Source of the DNA: an uncultured Clostridia bacterium
GTDB taxonomy: Bacteria; Bacillota; Clostridia; Christensenellales; Borkfalkiaceae
Direction: 5' to 3'
DNA: 64,000 nucleotides
Assembly (NCBI GenBank): GCA_947630115.1
Contig: CANRGG010000005.1
Coordinates: 1-64,000, forward strand
Positions 33,601 through 41,841 of this stretch are shown here, one piece after another. The notes below the pieces were generated by a model. It did not search any database, had not been told where the DNA came from, and saw only the letters and a program-made list of their open reading frames with translations. The first letter of the stretch is position 1. The number at the start of each line of letters is the position of its first letter. The position numbers and the translations under genes are program-made.

Positions 33601-36517
33601 AGGCATAGAGTTTGAACCTGAAATAGTTGCCAATCCCGGCGAAATCGTCGTATTCAAGGCGCAGACGAGGGCCGTCCCCGCCGCCACTTACCGAGAAATA
33701 GACGGTTTCGTCCGAGACGTTTCCGAAATTATCCTTGGCGTAAAAACGCACGCTGTGCTCGCCGTCGGGAAGAGAGACGGTGTAGCAGTAGTCGCCGTCC
33801 GTTTGGAACGCCTTCTCCCGGAAGAGCTTTCCGTCGATATAATAGTAGCACGCCTCCGACATGCCCGAGTTATAGGGGCTGACCGCGGTGTCGTCGGCCG
33901 CGGAAGTGCGGAAGGTGACCGTATTCGAGGGGATCGTCATGCCGTCCTCCAACGGCTGCGGATCGGATCCGCCCGTGAGGGAATAGCGAATGCCGCCCGT
34001 CACCGGCGCCACGACGTCCTGCGTGTTCGTGCCATAGACAAACTGCACATTGTCGATGAGCACCCAGCCCTTGCAATCCTTTGTGGGGATCGGGGTGCCG
34101 TGCCGGTCGTAGAGGCCGTTCTGATAGGTTCCCGTCGCATACATCAGGCGGACAAGCTCGCCGGGCAGGATTTTGATCGCGCGGCCCGCAAACCCGGAAA
34201 GATCGGCTTCGACATACTTCCAGCCCTCCCAGTTGATCCCGCCGAAGTCGGTCTTGTCCTTCGCCTGCGCCGCATTGCAAGCGTCCGTGAAGTTCACATA
34301 TTGGTAGGTGTAATCCTCACTGCCCACGTTCTGGACGCCGATCGCCGCGCGGAGCCAAAGGTTGACCGTCCCCTCCGGCGCATAGAGCCAAAGCCCGATC
34401 GCCGTGGGCGAGCCCGTCAAGACCTGCGGACGGGAAAAGCCAATACAAGCTCCCTCGATCTTATTTTCGCTCTGCGAAAAGTCATAATTGAGTTTGATCG
34501 CCTTCTTGCCGAAACGGACGATCTCTGCCCATTCTTGCTTGTCGGTCGAGACGACTTCCGCGCTCTCCTGTCCGCCGCGATCTGCCCCGTTCGTTTCGAC
34601 ATAGTGCGCCGTGACAAGATCGACGGTATCCGCGCTTTCTCCTTCGCTTTCATTGTCCCATTTGATGATCTTGCCGCCTTCAAGGCTGACTCTGCCGAAC
34701 TTTGCGTAGTCGATGGCATGGAAACTCGTGTTGTTCTTGTCTGCGACTTCCGCCTCGCCCTCGTCGCCGCCGTTGATGACAAGGCTCGGCTGCATGCCGA
34801 TCTTCACATAAATGGATTTCGAAACTTTCTCCTGTTTGTTCTCTTCCCCCTGATAGGTCGCCGTCACGGTTGCGTTCGAGGAGATCTTCCAATTCTCCGT
34901 GACCGTGAATTTCAATCCCTCGAATGTTCCCGTGGCATATCGATTTTTATCTTTTTGCCATTCATTATACTCTTCTGTATAATGTTCATACACTTTTTCA
35001 TATTCCGCATAAGACTTATCTTCCGCTTCCGTATAGGTTTCTCCGTGTCCGAAGTATTGCTCTTTTGTCTTTTTCTCTTCATGCGGATACAGGGTGCCAA
35101 CGCCGCTGACGCGCAGCTCTTCGAATTTTTCTTCCCATTGAATATCGCCCGGCTTCAAATGGACGATCTTTTGGTTATAAAAGGCGGTGAGACCGAAATC
35201 AGTCTCCTGCTTGTAGTCCAGATTCACCGACTCGGACGGGAAGGAAAGGGTATCTGGATGATAAAAACCGAGCGTCGTTTCGCCCTTGGATTGCCCGCCT
35301 ACGACGTATTCGACCGTCAAGTCGCCGACAAAATTTTCGGGCGCCGTAAAGGTCGCCTTTGCGGTGTTTCCGCTCAAAGAACTGTCCGTAAATGTCCCTT
35401 TTTCGGCGCCGTTCGCGTCCTTGACCTTCCATTCGCCTTGGGGAATTTGATCGACCGCAAAGCCGTATGCGTCGGAGGCGAGCGCCGAAAGCTCCACCGC
35501 GGAGCCGGGCGTATAGTATTCATTCTGCGGCGTGATCGAGGCATGGTCGAACTGACCGCTCGGCTGTGCCGTCGTCGTGATGAGAAGCGCCGAAGAAATC
35601 GTCCGCTCGAAGCCGTCCGACGGGATATTGCGCATGACCGCCTCGTTTTCGCCCTCGCGATGGGTGGAGAAGGTCGTGGAGCCGCCGCCGTCGAAGTTCA
35701 GAACGTCCTTGCAGCCCAAATGGAGCATGGTATAGGCGACTTCTCTGGTCGTCAGGCCGGAAGAGCGGGGCGCCTGTCTGCCGTCCACGCAGAGAATGAC
35801 GACGGAACCGTCCTCTTTGATCCCGATCGCCGTTCTCGGAACGAGCGAAGCGTCAGTGTCAGCGCCGCTTGTCAGTTTCCCGTCCATCGCAAGCGTGAAA
35901 AATCCGCCCGACGCGTCCTCGATCGTAATATTCGGATTCTTTGTCTTTTCTCTCTGTTTTTGTTCCGCTTGTTCGATTGTCGTGCCCGCCTCGAAAATGC
36001 CGACGCTGCCATCGCTGAACGAGGCGAAATAGGCGCGGTCCTTGTTCTCATGGAACTTTTTGCCGCGGATCACCAGCATGCCCGTCGGCTCGCCCGTCGT
36101 CATATTGAAAATATCGGAGTTGACGCCCGCGATGACCCGCTCGTCGGGATATTTCGTCTGATATTCCTTCATCTGATCGGAAAGCGCCTTGAACGTCCAG
36201 GTATTCGTTTTGGTTTCGTCCAGATTTCCGTAACTTGCGCGGAATTTGACGTTCTTTCTGTCCGCTTTGATGTCCATGACATAGCCGAGCGTCTGGGTGC
36301 CGGATTCGGTGTTCATGACAAGATTGCGCTCCACAACATCGGGCGAAACGCGGAAGGAAGTGTCCGACGTGATCGTATAATCGGTATCCTTGATCTTGGC
36401 AAGATCCGCATAGGCAGGCCGGAGCGGCAAGAACAGCGCGGCGCCCGCAAGCGCACAGCAAAGCGTCGCCGCAAGGCAGGTCCCTACGATTTTTTTCTTG
36501 TTCATTTTCCCTTTCAA
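30644..36517 (-). CDS. Giant surface protein: phosphodiester glycosidase (NAGPA-like) + Ig-like/FN3 region + calcineurin-like metallophosphoesterase + LRR_5 region + C-terminal TM
   Basis: NAGPA-like VIAGVNSDIFNMTTGEPTGMLV...LNFDGGGSTTFS; purple-acid-phosphatase-like FVVGDMQG...GIQTGDSVDNPG...HVIGNHETVND...FSGHDHSYART; BspA-like LRR near C-terminus; VSAVAALAGAVLKRRFW tail. Confidence 0.88.
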   Translation of the reverse strand: MKGKMNKKKIVGTCLAATLCCALAGAALFLPLRPAYADLAKIKDTDYTITSDTSFRVSPDVVERNLVMNTESGTQTLGYVMDIKADRKNVKFRASYGNLDETKTNTWTFKALSDQMKEYQTKYPDERVIAGVNSDIFNMTTGEPTGMLVIRGKKFHENKDRAYFASFSDGSVGIFEAGTTIEQAEQKQREKTKNPNITIEDASGGFFTLAMDGKLTSGADTDASLVPRTAIGIKEDGSVVILCVDGRQAPRSSGLTTREVAYTMLHLGCKDVLNFDGGGSTTFSTHREGENEAVMRNIPSDGFERTISSALLITTTAQPSGQFDHASITPQNEYYTPGSAVELSALASDAYGFAVDQIPQGEWKVKDANGAEKGTFTDSSLSGNTAKATFTAPENFVGDLTVEYVVGGQSKGETTLGFYHPDTLSFPSESVNLDYKQETDFGLTAFYNQKIVHLKPGDIQWEEKFEELRVSGVGTLYPHEEKKTKEQYFGHGETYTEAEDKSYAEYEKVYEHYTEEYNEWQKDKNRYATGTFEGLKFTVTENWKISSNATVTATYQGEENKQEKVSKSIYVKIGMQPSLVINGGDEGEAEVADKNNTSFHAIDYAKFGRVSLEGGKIIKWDNESEGESADTVDLVTAHYVETNGADRGGQESAEVVSTDKQEWAEIVRFGKKAIKLNYDFSQSENKIEGACIGFSRPQVLTGSPTAIGLWLYAPEGTVNLWLRAAIGVQNVGSEDYTYQYVNFTDACNAAQAKDKTDFGGINWEGWKYVEADLSGFAGRAIKILPGELVRLMYATGTYQNGLYDRHGTPIPTKDCKGWVLIDNVQFVYGTNTQDVVAPVTGGIRYSLTGGSDPQPLEDGMTIPSNTVTFRTSAADDTAVSPYNSGMSEACYYYIDGKLFREKAFQTDGDYCYTVSLPDGEHSVRFYAKDNFGNVSDETVYFSVSGGGDGPRLRLEYDDFAGIGNYFRFKLYAFGAVKQADLTLSLNGKYEIETICADHVTKKSEKDGVWSFAIDGGLDNGLVATLKLKIPVNVFAGSLLSFQASGSFETDAEQGTEEIETVNTFRMRTIYSPIREFYHLRAQDMIVNMGDGEIYIFDTENDPADEIDVYYVQEADGEENAESKEIKLGKTDKDGKLIREEGEAKNVLLTAEQGTYTLYAIDEYGARSFYTAVTSYNAVQYDGEGDPPVAYYAIFNAVSDPSTQKNISWMSYIKDLNEASKANKLELSESEDMKDAVLYTGTSTIVSYDTQKNANYVNNLALTSLKPGTEYYYRVGDGENWSEPSSFTTTDSLIKRTEFFVVGDMQGEDAAMASKFSESMEKAGHRYLFGIQTGDSVDNPGSYDEWTALLNVLSNNVYAKTPMIHVIGNHETVNDPTAFAARKIYGSTAEGPSGWTSYEIGDVYVASLGFTTDAEELKNFAEWLKEDAGKSRATWKILTCHVPIFNTNPEQSESEIYRRAGLEQAIEEAGVKFVFSGHDHSYARTKVLKGGAESEDGVVYFIAGTAGDKKYSCVSSDKFEKATQDYHALYLSVSANSRHIEITAWDVDENGTATQFDFYEAGPRECQLADHQFEYNSETGDFFCKVCGNYYKIDDLKLYSGLVDDTVSGSARYLQGGKFLTGAVNIDGVWHYFDENCLGLNGTLKLGGDTFLEDCVFEKGAFVPGGKVTDAGLAGDEAYFLILEGKTFYLTGSGKTYSFSSESGRPWGVLTDITEIVVGKDITEIGNVALRNIPKVTSLTFEKGSKLEVIGQDSLRDLGKDTNIELIVLPQSVKTIKIDAFRGIRVGTLVLPDGVEPFERDAFRWYFKLELNVLEGSKAHTTAESLGLPFKTRSYLMSDGADDMFTGVVVTENQDKTEREIYYVVDGELAKSREERFAAISETVKRYQALSGEEKSARAEEFAILKGLTEEYNGDAKERNEVQERVSEAAFGPFAAAAAVAVSAVAALAGAVLKRRFW

Positions 36518-36647
36518 AGTAAATCTCCTCTTTTTTCTCGAATTTTCCTATAGCTTATGCAATGAGTTTTGTTTCATTATATGGATTTGGAAAAAAGCTG
36601 TCAAGTAAAATCGGGAAATTTTGTATTTTTCTGCCGTTTTATAAAAA

Positions 36648-36676
36648 AAGCCGACGGATTTTGTCCCCGTCGGTCG
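36648..36676 (-). terminator. Terminator for the minus-strand gene 36722-37291
   Basis: Minus strand CCGACGG-ggacaaaat-CCGTCGG-CTTTTTTT. Confidence 0.7.
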
Positions 36677-36721
36677 AATGTTCAAAAATAAATTTTTTCA
36701 GATCTTTTGAGCGCCCTTCGA

Positions 36722-37291
36722 TCAGTCTCCGCCGAGCCTGTGGATGATCTCGACGTCGGTGACCGCATTGCAGCCCGGGCGCAGACAGTGACGCGAACGC
36801 TGACCGTCCTGCGTCTTGGTCGGGTGCTTGTCGATCGTGAAGGCAGTGTCGAACAGATGTCCGAGCGCGCCGATGATCCGAGCTTCCGTCTCCTCGCAGC
36901 GGGTGCACTTGTGAACCATCAACCCGCTCATCTCGCAGGTCGCCTCTTGGATCTCCCATTCTCCCCAATCGTGCCCTCTTGCGGGGATCTCGCCCGTCTG
37001 TTGCAGCCCGCACATCGTGCATCTTCTCTTCCAGAGTCCGTCCTCGTTGCAGGTAACTTCCGTGACGACCTCCCACACGGTGAAGCTATGCGGGACGATG
37101 GGCATGACGATCGTGCGGACGTCGCCGCATTCGAGGCAGACGAGCCGCACCTCTCCCTCGCTGTAACAGGTCGCTTCCCGGATGACCTCCTGCCCATAGA
37201 CGTGAACGTGATCGCTGTCGCATGCGCAAAGACCGAGCGCCGTTGCGGCAACCATGACTGCGGCAAAAAGCAAAGCAGCGAATTTTTTCAC
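36722..37291 (-). CDS. Secreted protein with repeated CxxCG-type modules
   Basis: Signal peptide and repeats (REATCYSEGEVRLVCLECGD; TEVTCNEDGLWKRRCTMCGL; QEATCEMSGLMVHKCTRCEE; SRHCLRPGC). Confidence 0.65.
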   Translation of the reverse strand: MKKFAALLFAAVMVAATALGLCACDSDHVHVYGQEVIREATCYSEGEVRLVCLECGDVRTIVMPIVPHSFTVWEVVTEVTCNEDGLWKRRCTMCGLQQTGEIPARGHDWGEWEIQEATCEMSGLMVHKCTRCEETEARIIGALGHLFDTAFTIDKHPTKTQDGQRSRHCLRPGCNAVTDVEIIHRLGGD

Positions 37292-37549
37292 TCTATTCTC
37301 CCCCTTCGGAAAAGCCGACTCCCCTCCACTTTTCCTTTTATATTATATCACACCCTCCCGCCGATTTGTCAAGCATTTGGGAAAAAGAATTCAAATTGTT
37401 ATAAAGATTCAGAAAATGTGTTAAAAATGTGAAATTTCTTTCACATCGGAAGAATTTCGGGGCTGTTTTGCGCGAGAAAGGCGATTTCGTTGACAAACGC
37501 GCCGATTTGTGATAAAACAGAGACCGTTTCAAACAGGAAAGGAAGAAAA

Positions 37550-38863
37550 ATGCTGCCTGTCGTGCTGATCTGCGCCGCGTCGGTCGCTCTGATGATCGTC
37601 TGCGTGCTGTTTTTCCCGAAACTGAAGATCGGAAAGATTTCCGTCTCGACCTATTGGCTTGCGACGCTGCTCGGCGCCGCCGTTTTGCTTGCAAGCGGGC
37701 TCGCGGACGTGAAAACTCTGGGGACGGCACTTATCGCGGACACCGCGGTCAATCCGCTGAAGATCCTCGTCCTGTTTCTCTCCATGACGGTGCTCTCCGT
37801 CTTTTTGGACGAGCTCGGCTTTTTCCGCTATCTTGCCGGCGCCGCCCTGCGGCGGGCGCGGGGCGGGCAGAAAAAGCTCTTTCTGATCCTCTATCTCACC
37901 GTCTCGGCGCTCACCGTCTTTACTTCGAACGATGTCATCATCCTCTCCTTCACCCCCTTCATCTGCTATTTTGCGAAGAACGCCAAGATCGACCCCATCC
38001 CCTATCTTGCGGCGGAATTTGTCGCCGCCAACACCTGGAGCATGGCCCTTCTGATCGGCAACCCGACCAACATCTATCTTGCGACCGCGGCGGGCATCGA
38101 CTTCGTTTCCTATCTCAAAGTGAGCCTCGTGCCCACCCTCTTTGCGGGCGGCACGGCGTTTGGCGCCCTCTGGCTGCTGTTCCGCAAAAAACTCTCGGCA
38201 CCCATGGAAAATTTGCCCGAAAAAATCGACCTTTGCGACAAACCCCTGCTCGTGACGGGGCTCATCCATCTCGGCGCCTGCACCGTCCTGCTTGCGGCGG
38301 GCTCCTATCTGGGGCTTGAAATGTGGCTCGTCTCCCTCTGCGCCGTTTTCAGCCTGTTCCTCTCCACCCTCGTCATCTCCGCCGTCCGGAAAAAGCCGCC
38401 GAAGCCTCTTGCGGGCTGTCTCAAACGCGCGCCCTACGAGCTCATCCCCTTCCTCCTGTCCATGTTCGTGTTTATCTCCGCCCTCTCCGAGCGCGGCGCG
38501 ACCGAGGCGATCGCAAAATTCCTCGGGGAGGACCTGCTCGTTCTGAAATACGGCGCGGCGTCCTTTCTGACTGCCAACGTCATCAACAACATTCCGATGA
38601 GCGTGCTCTTTTCCGACGTCCTCGGCCATCTTCCCGCGGCCTCCGCCGCCGGGGCGGTGTACGCGACGATCGTCGGCTCCAACCTCGGGGCGCTCTTCAC
38701 CCCCATCGGCGCCCTTGCGGGGATCATGTGGAGTTCCATCCTCAGCCGCCACGGGCTGAAATTCTCCTATCTCGACTTTCTGAAAATGGGCGTTGCGGCG
38801 GGGCTCCCCGCCCTTTTCGCCGCGCTCGGGGGGCTCGAACTCATGCTCCTCCTGTTTCCTTGA
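37550..38863 (+). CDS. ArsB/SLC13-type permease
   Basis: Multi-TM; ALTVFTSNDVIILSFTPFICYFAKNAKIDPIPYLAAEFVAANTWSMALLIGNPTNIYLA and NVINNIPMSVLFSDVLG. Confidence 0.85.
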   Translation: MLPVVLICAASVALMIVCVLFFPKLKIGKISVSTYWLATLLGAAVLLASGLADVKTLGTALIADTAVNPLKILVLFLSMTVLSVFLDELGFFRYLAGAALRRARGGQKKLFLILYLTVSALTVFTSNDVIILSFTPFICYFAKNAKIDPIPYLAAEFVAANTWSMALLIGNPTNIYLATAAGIDFVSYLKVSLVPTLFAGGTAFGALWLLFRKKLSAPMENLPEKIDLCDKPLLVTGLIHLGACTVLLAAGSYLGLEMWLVSLCAVFSLFLSTLVISAVRKKPPKPLAGCLKRAPYELIPFLLSMFVFISALSERGATEAIAKFLGEDLLVLKYGAASFLTANVINNIPMSVLFSDVLGHLPAASAAGAVYATIVGSNLGALFTPIGALAGIMWSSILSRHGLKFSYLDFLKMGVAAGLPALFAALGGLELMLLLFP

Positions 38864-38914
38864 CGCTTTTCCGTCTTTCCGCCCCGATTTCTTGCCCTCT
38901 TCCCCGGAAAACAG

Positions 38915-38943
38915 TTGACTTTTCCCCAAAAAAATTATATAAT
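38915..38943 (+). promoter_or_regulatory. Promoter TTGACT-N17-TATAAT
   Basis: Elements at 38915-38920 and 38938-38943. Confidence 0.75.
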
Positions 38944-38980
38944 GAATAAAATCATTCCGATTTATTACAAGGAGCGGACT

Positions 38981-40789
38981 ATGAACGTCAGTTTTGCAGA
39001 GATTCTTGCGGTCGCCGAAGCCGAAATCAACGCCGGCAACGCTTTGCAATTCATGGGGGATTATTTCTGGGCGCTGCTTCCCGCGCTTGCCGCGATCGTG
39101 CTCGCCCTTCTCACCAAGGAAGTTTACGTCTCCCTGTTTCTGGGGATCTTCGTGGGCTCGATGTTTCTTGCGCACGGGAACCCGATCAACGCGCTGGTCA
39201 AACTGTTTGAGATCATGGCGGGCGCGATCGGGCCGAGCACGGAAGTTTCGGGCGGAGAGGTCGTCGTCACGGGCGCGGGGAACGCGGGGATCCTGATCTT
39301 CATTCTGGAACTCGGCATTCTGGTCGCCCTGATGAACAAGGCGGGCGGCGCGAAGGCGTTCGGGAACTGGGTGCACAAACACATCAAATCGCGCAAGGGC
39401 GCTCTCCTTGCGACGACGGGGCTCGGCTGCACCCTTTTCATGGACGATTATTTCAACCGTCTCACGAACGGCTCGATCATGCAGCCCGTCAACGACAATT
39501 ACAGGATCTCGCGCGCAAAGACCGCCTTCCTCGTCGGCAGTATCTCGGTGTCCATCTGCATTCTCGTGCCGATCTCGAGCTGGGCGAGCGCGATCGCCGG
39601 CAACATCGGCGAGGGCATGAACGCGACTTCCGCCGAGGCGTTCGGCTATTATGTCAAGACCATCTTCTGCAACTTCTATCCCATCTTGATGTTACTCTTC
39701 CTCATCGTCACCTCGATCCTCGGGATCGACCTTTTCGGGCTCTACAAGCATGAGAGCCACGCGATCCTGACAGGCGATTTGACGGGCGGGCTCGAGATCG
39801 CGCAGTCGGATGAGGAGATCTCTTTCAGCCTCAAGGGCAGGGTGTTCGATCTTCTGATCCCGATCGCGGCGCTCATCGCAAGCTGCTGCACCTTCCTTCT
39901 TCTGAAAACTTCGGACGGACAGGCGATGTTCGACACGAATACTTCGCTCGCCATGGGCGGCTGCATTGCGATCATTCTCTGCCTGCCCCTCTATCTTCCG
40001 CGCAAGCTCATGACGCTGAAAGAATACACCGGCTGTTTCACGGCGGGCTTCAAGTCGATCGCCGACGTCATCATTATCCTGGCCTTTGCCTGGACGCTGA
40101 CGGGCGTCTGCGAGGAGATGAACCTTGACAAGTTCGTCACGGCGTTCGCCTATTGGATCGGCGACCTCAAGACGCTGCTTCCCGCGATCTTCTTCCTGGC
40201 GGCGATGGGCGTCGCCTTCTCGACGGGGACTTCCTGGGGCACGTTCGGGATCATGGTCCCCATCGTCGTGCCGATGGGCCAGCAGATCGGCGCCGACATT
40301 TTGATCCTCACGATCGCAGCGGTGCTTTCGGGCTCGGTGTTTGGCGATCAGGTCTCCCCCATTTCGGACGCAACCATTCTCTCCGCGGCCGCGGCGAAGA
40401 GCAACCATCTCGGCTATGTCAAGGCGCAGCTTCCGAACGCCCTTCTGATCGCCGGGATCACCTTCATCACCTTCCTTGTCGCGGGGCTCACGGGGCGGAT
40501 CTGGGTGGGCTGGATCGTCGCGCTCGTCCTCTTCGCGGGGCTGATCGTGACCGCCTATTTCATCCAGAAAAAGCACGGCAGATTGACCGACAAACTTTAT
40601 AAGGAAACGCTGGCGGAGGAGGCGGCAAGCGGCGAGGAGCTTTCCGAAGGCGGCGAAAAGGGGCAGACGGCGGACGGCGAGGTCTTGAACGACGAGATCC
40701 CGGACGACGAGCTTTCCCGGCTCGGACTGATCCCCGAATCCATGGTCAAAAAATCCGCAGACGGCGGAGACGACGAAAAAACGGCATAA
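38981..40789 (+). CDS. NhaC-family Na+/H+ antiporter-like transporter
   Basis: FMDDYFNRLTNGSIMQPVNDNYRISRAKTAFLVGSISVSICILVPISSWASA; STGTSWGTFGIMVPIVVP; GDQVSPISDATILSAAAAKSNH. Confidence 0.9.
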   Translation: MNVSFAEILAVAEAEINAGNALQFMGDYFWALLPALAAIVLALLTKEVYVSLFLGIFVGSMFLAHGNPINALVKLFEIMAGAIGPSTEVSGGEVVVTGAGNAGILIFILELGILVALMNKAGGAKAFGNWVHKHIKSRKGALLATTGLGCTLFMDDYFNRLTNGSIMQPVNDNYRISRAKTAFLVGSISVSICILVPISSWASAIAGNIGEGMNATSAEAFGYYVKTIFCNFYPILMLLFLIVTSILGIDLFGLYKHESHAILTGDLTGGLEIAQSDEEISFSLKGRVFDLLIPIAALIASCCTFLLLKTSDGQAMFDTNTSLAMGGCIAIILCLPLYLPRKLMTLKEYTGCFTAGFKSIADVIIILAFAWTLTGVCEEMNLDKFVTAFAYWIGDLKTLLPAIFFLAAMGVAFSTGTSWGTFGIMVPIVVPMGQQIGADILILTIAAVLSGSVFGDQVSPISDATILSAAAAKSNHLGYVKAQLPNALLIAGITFITFLVAGLTGRIWVGWIVALVLFAGLIVTAYFIQKKHGRLTDKLYKETLAEEAASGEELSEGGEKGQTADGEVLNDEIPDDELSRLGLIPESMVKKSADGGDDEKTA

Positions 40790-40809
40790 AAACATGAAAT
40801 TTGGATGAA

Positions 40810-40847
40810 CCCCGCGGGCAGAATTGCCCGCGGGGCTTTTGTTTTTT
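40810..40847 (+). terminator. Terminator after nhaC-like gene
   Basis: CCCCGCGGGCA-GAAT-TGCCCGCGGGG-CTTTTGTTTTTTT. Confidence 0.85.
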
Positions 40848-40892
40848 TGTGATAAAAAAGACGGCCTTTGGAGGATCGGCCGCCGAAAAAAA

Positions 40893-40921
40893 TGTACATG
40901 GATTAGCTTAATCTATGTACA
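40893..40921. repeat. Imperfect 29-bp palindrome P1
   Basis: TGTACATGGATTAGCTTAATCTATGTACA. Confidence 0.9.
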
Positions 40922-41023
40922 AAATCTATTTATAGAATAACATATTTCCTTTTATCCGTCAAGTAAAATCGCCTGTTTTTCAAAAAAATTTCCGAACTTT
41001 CATATTTTATGCGCCGTCAAGTT

Positions 41024-41064
41024 GGAAAATGTTCATAGATTAAGCTAATCTATGAACATTTTCC
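41024..41064. repeat. Perfect 19-bp-arm palindrome P2, core reverse-complementary to P1 core
   Basis: GGAAAATGTTCATAGATTA-AGC-TAATCTATGAACATTTTCC. Confidence 0.95.
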
Positions 41065-41165
41065 ATTTTTTATGCAGTGATATAAATGCCCTGCAAAAAC
41101 GGAATAAATGCCGCTTCGTCCCGGCGGCAATTTATAAAAATTTATTTTTAAGGAGAAGAAAAACC

Positions 41166-41594
41166 ATGCAAAAAAGAAACAAAAAGGGCTTTACCCTTGC
41201 AGAACTCTTGATCGTCGTTGCGATCATCGCAATTCTCGTAGCCATTGCAGTTCCGCTTTTCGTTAGTTCGCTGAACGACGCAAAGGAGGCGACCAAGAAC
41301 GCGAATATTCGCACCGTTAGAAGCACTGCGGCTGTTGCGATCTTAAGAGACGCACAATATGAAACTCATAAAACAAATGGTTGGAAAGCCGTTGCCTGCA
41401 TTACAAAAACCAGCGAAATCAAAAGTATGACAATAACCGCAGATGATGCAGGGGGCAAAAATGCGGCAGATGAATGTAAGGAACACTCGGGAAGTGAAAG
41501 TTGTGGATGTTCGGAAGATACATGTGATTGCGCATATCAGGTTACGGTTCATATTACAACACTTGATTTAGATAAGGTAACGGTCACGGGTTAA
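41166..41594 (+). CDS. Type IV pilin-like / prepilin (N-methylation motif), orphan
   Basis: MQKRNKKGFTLAELLIVVAIIAILVAIAVPLFVSSLNDAKEATKNANIRTVRSTAAVAI: prepilin peptidase motif GFTLAE + hydrophobic helix; SD aaggag. Confidence 0.9.
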   Translation: MQKRNKKGFTLAELLIVVAIIAILVAIAVPLFVSSLNDAKEATKNANIRTVRSTAAVAILRDAQYETHKTNGWKAVACITKTSEIKSMTITADDAGGKNAADECKEHSGSESCGCSEDTCDCAYQVTVHITTLDLDKVTVTG

Positions 41595-41762
41595 TAACTT
41601 CATTTACTCAATAACTTCACAAGCAAAAGCGGTGAAAGCCGTTTAGCCGTCCGCATTCCGACAGGGATGTAAGAATGCGGATCGGGGCAATCTTTCAAGC
41701 AAAACCGCGCTCTCTTTTTTCTTTTCAACAGGCGCATTTTGCAAAAAGGTTTGCCCAATAAG

Positions 41763-41792
41763 AGCCGCCCGAGGCGTCCGCCTCGGGCGGCT
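41763..41792 (-). terminator. Terminator for the S41 peptidase gene (may act both ways)
   Basis: AGCCGCCCGAGGC-GTCC-GCCTCGGGCGGCT. Confidence 0.7.
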
Positions 41793-41841
41793 TTCCATCT
41801 CTCCACCTTGTTTCTATTCCCAGCCTTATAATTTGGCCCGA

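Noticed and set aside
30959-36553. 1864-aa ORF antisense to the giant surface protein
   Set aside because: The opposite strand has recognisable domains, signal peptide and TM; the antisense frame shows none.
41600-41700. Cyclic-di-GMP riboswitch near the pilin gene
   Set aside because: Located after the gene, and I could not match the conserved GEMM core; kept only as an unspecified structured region.
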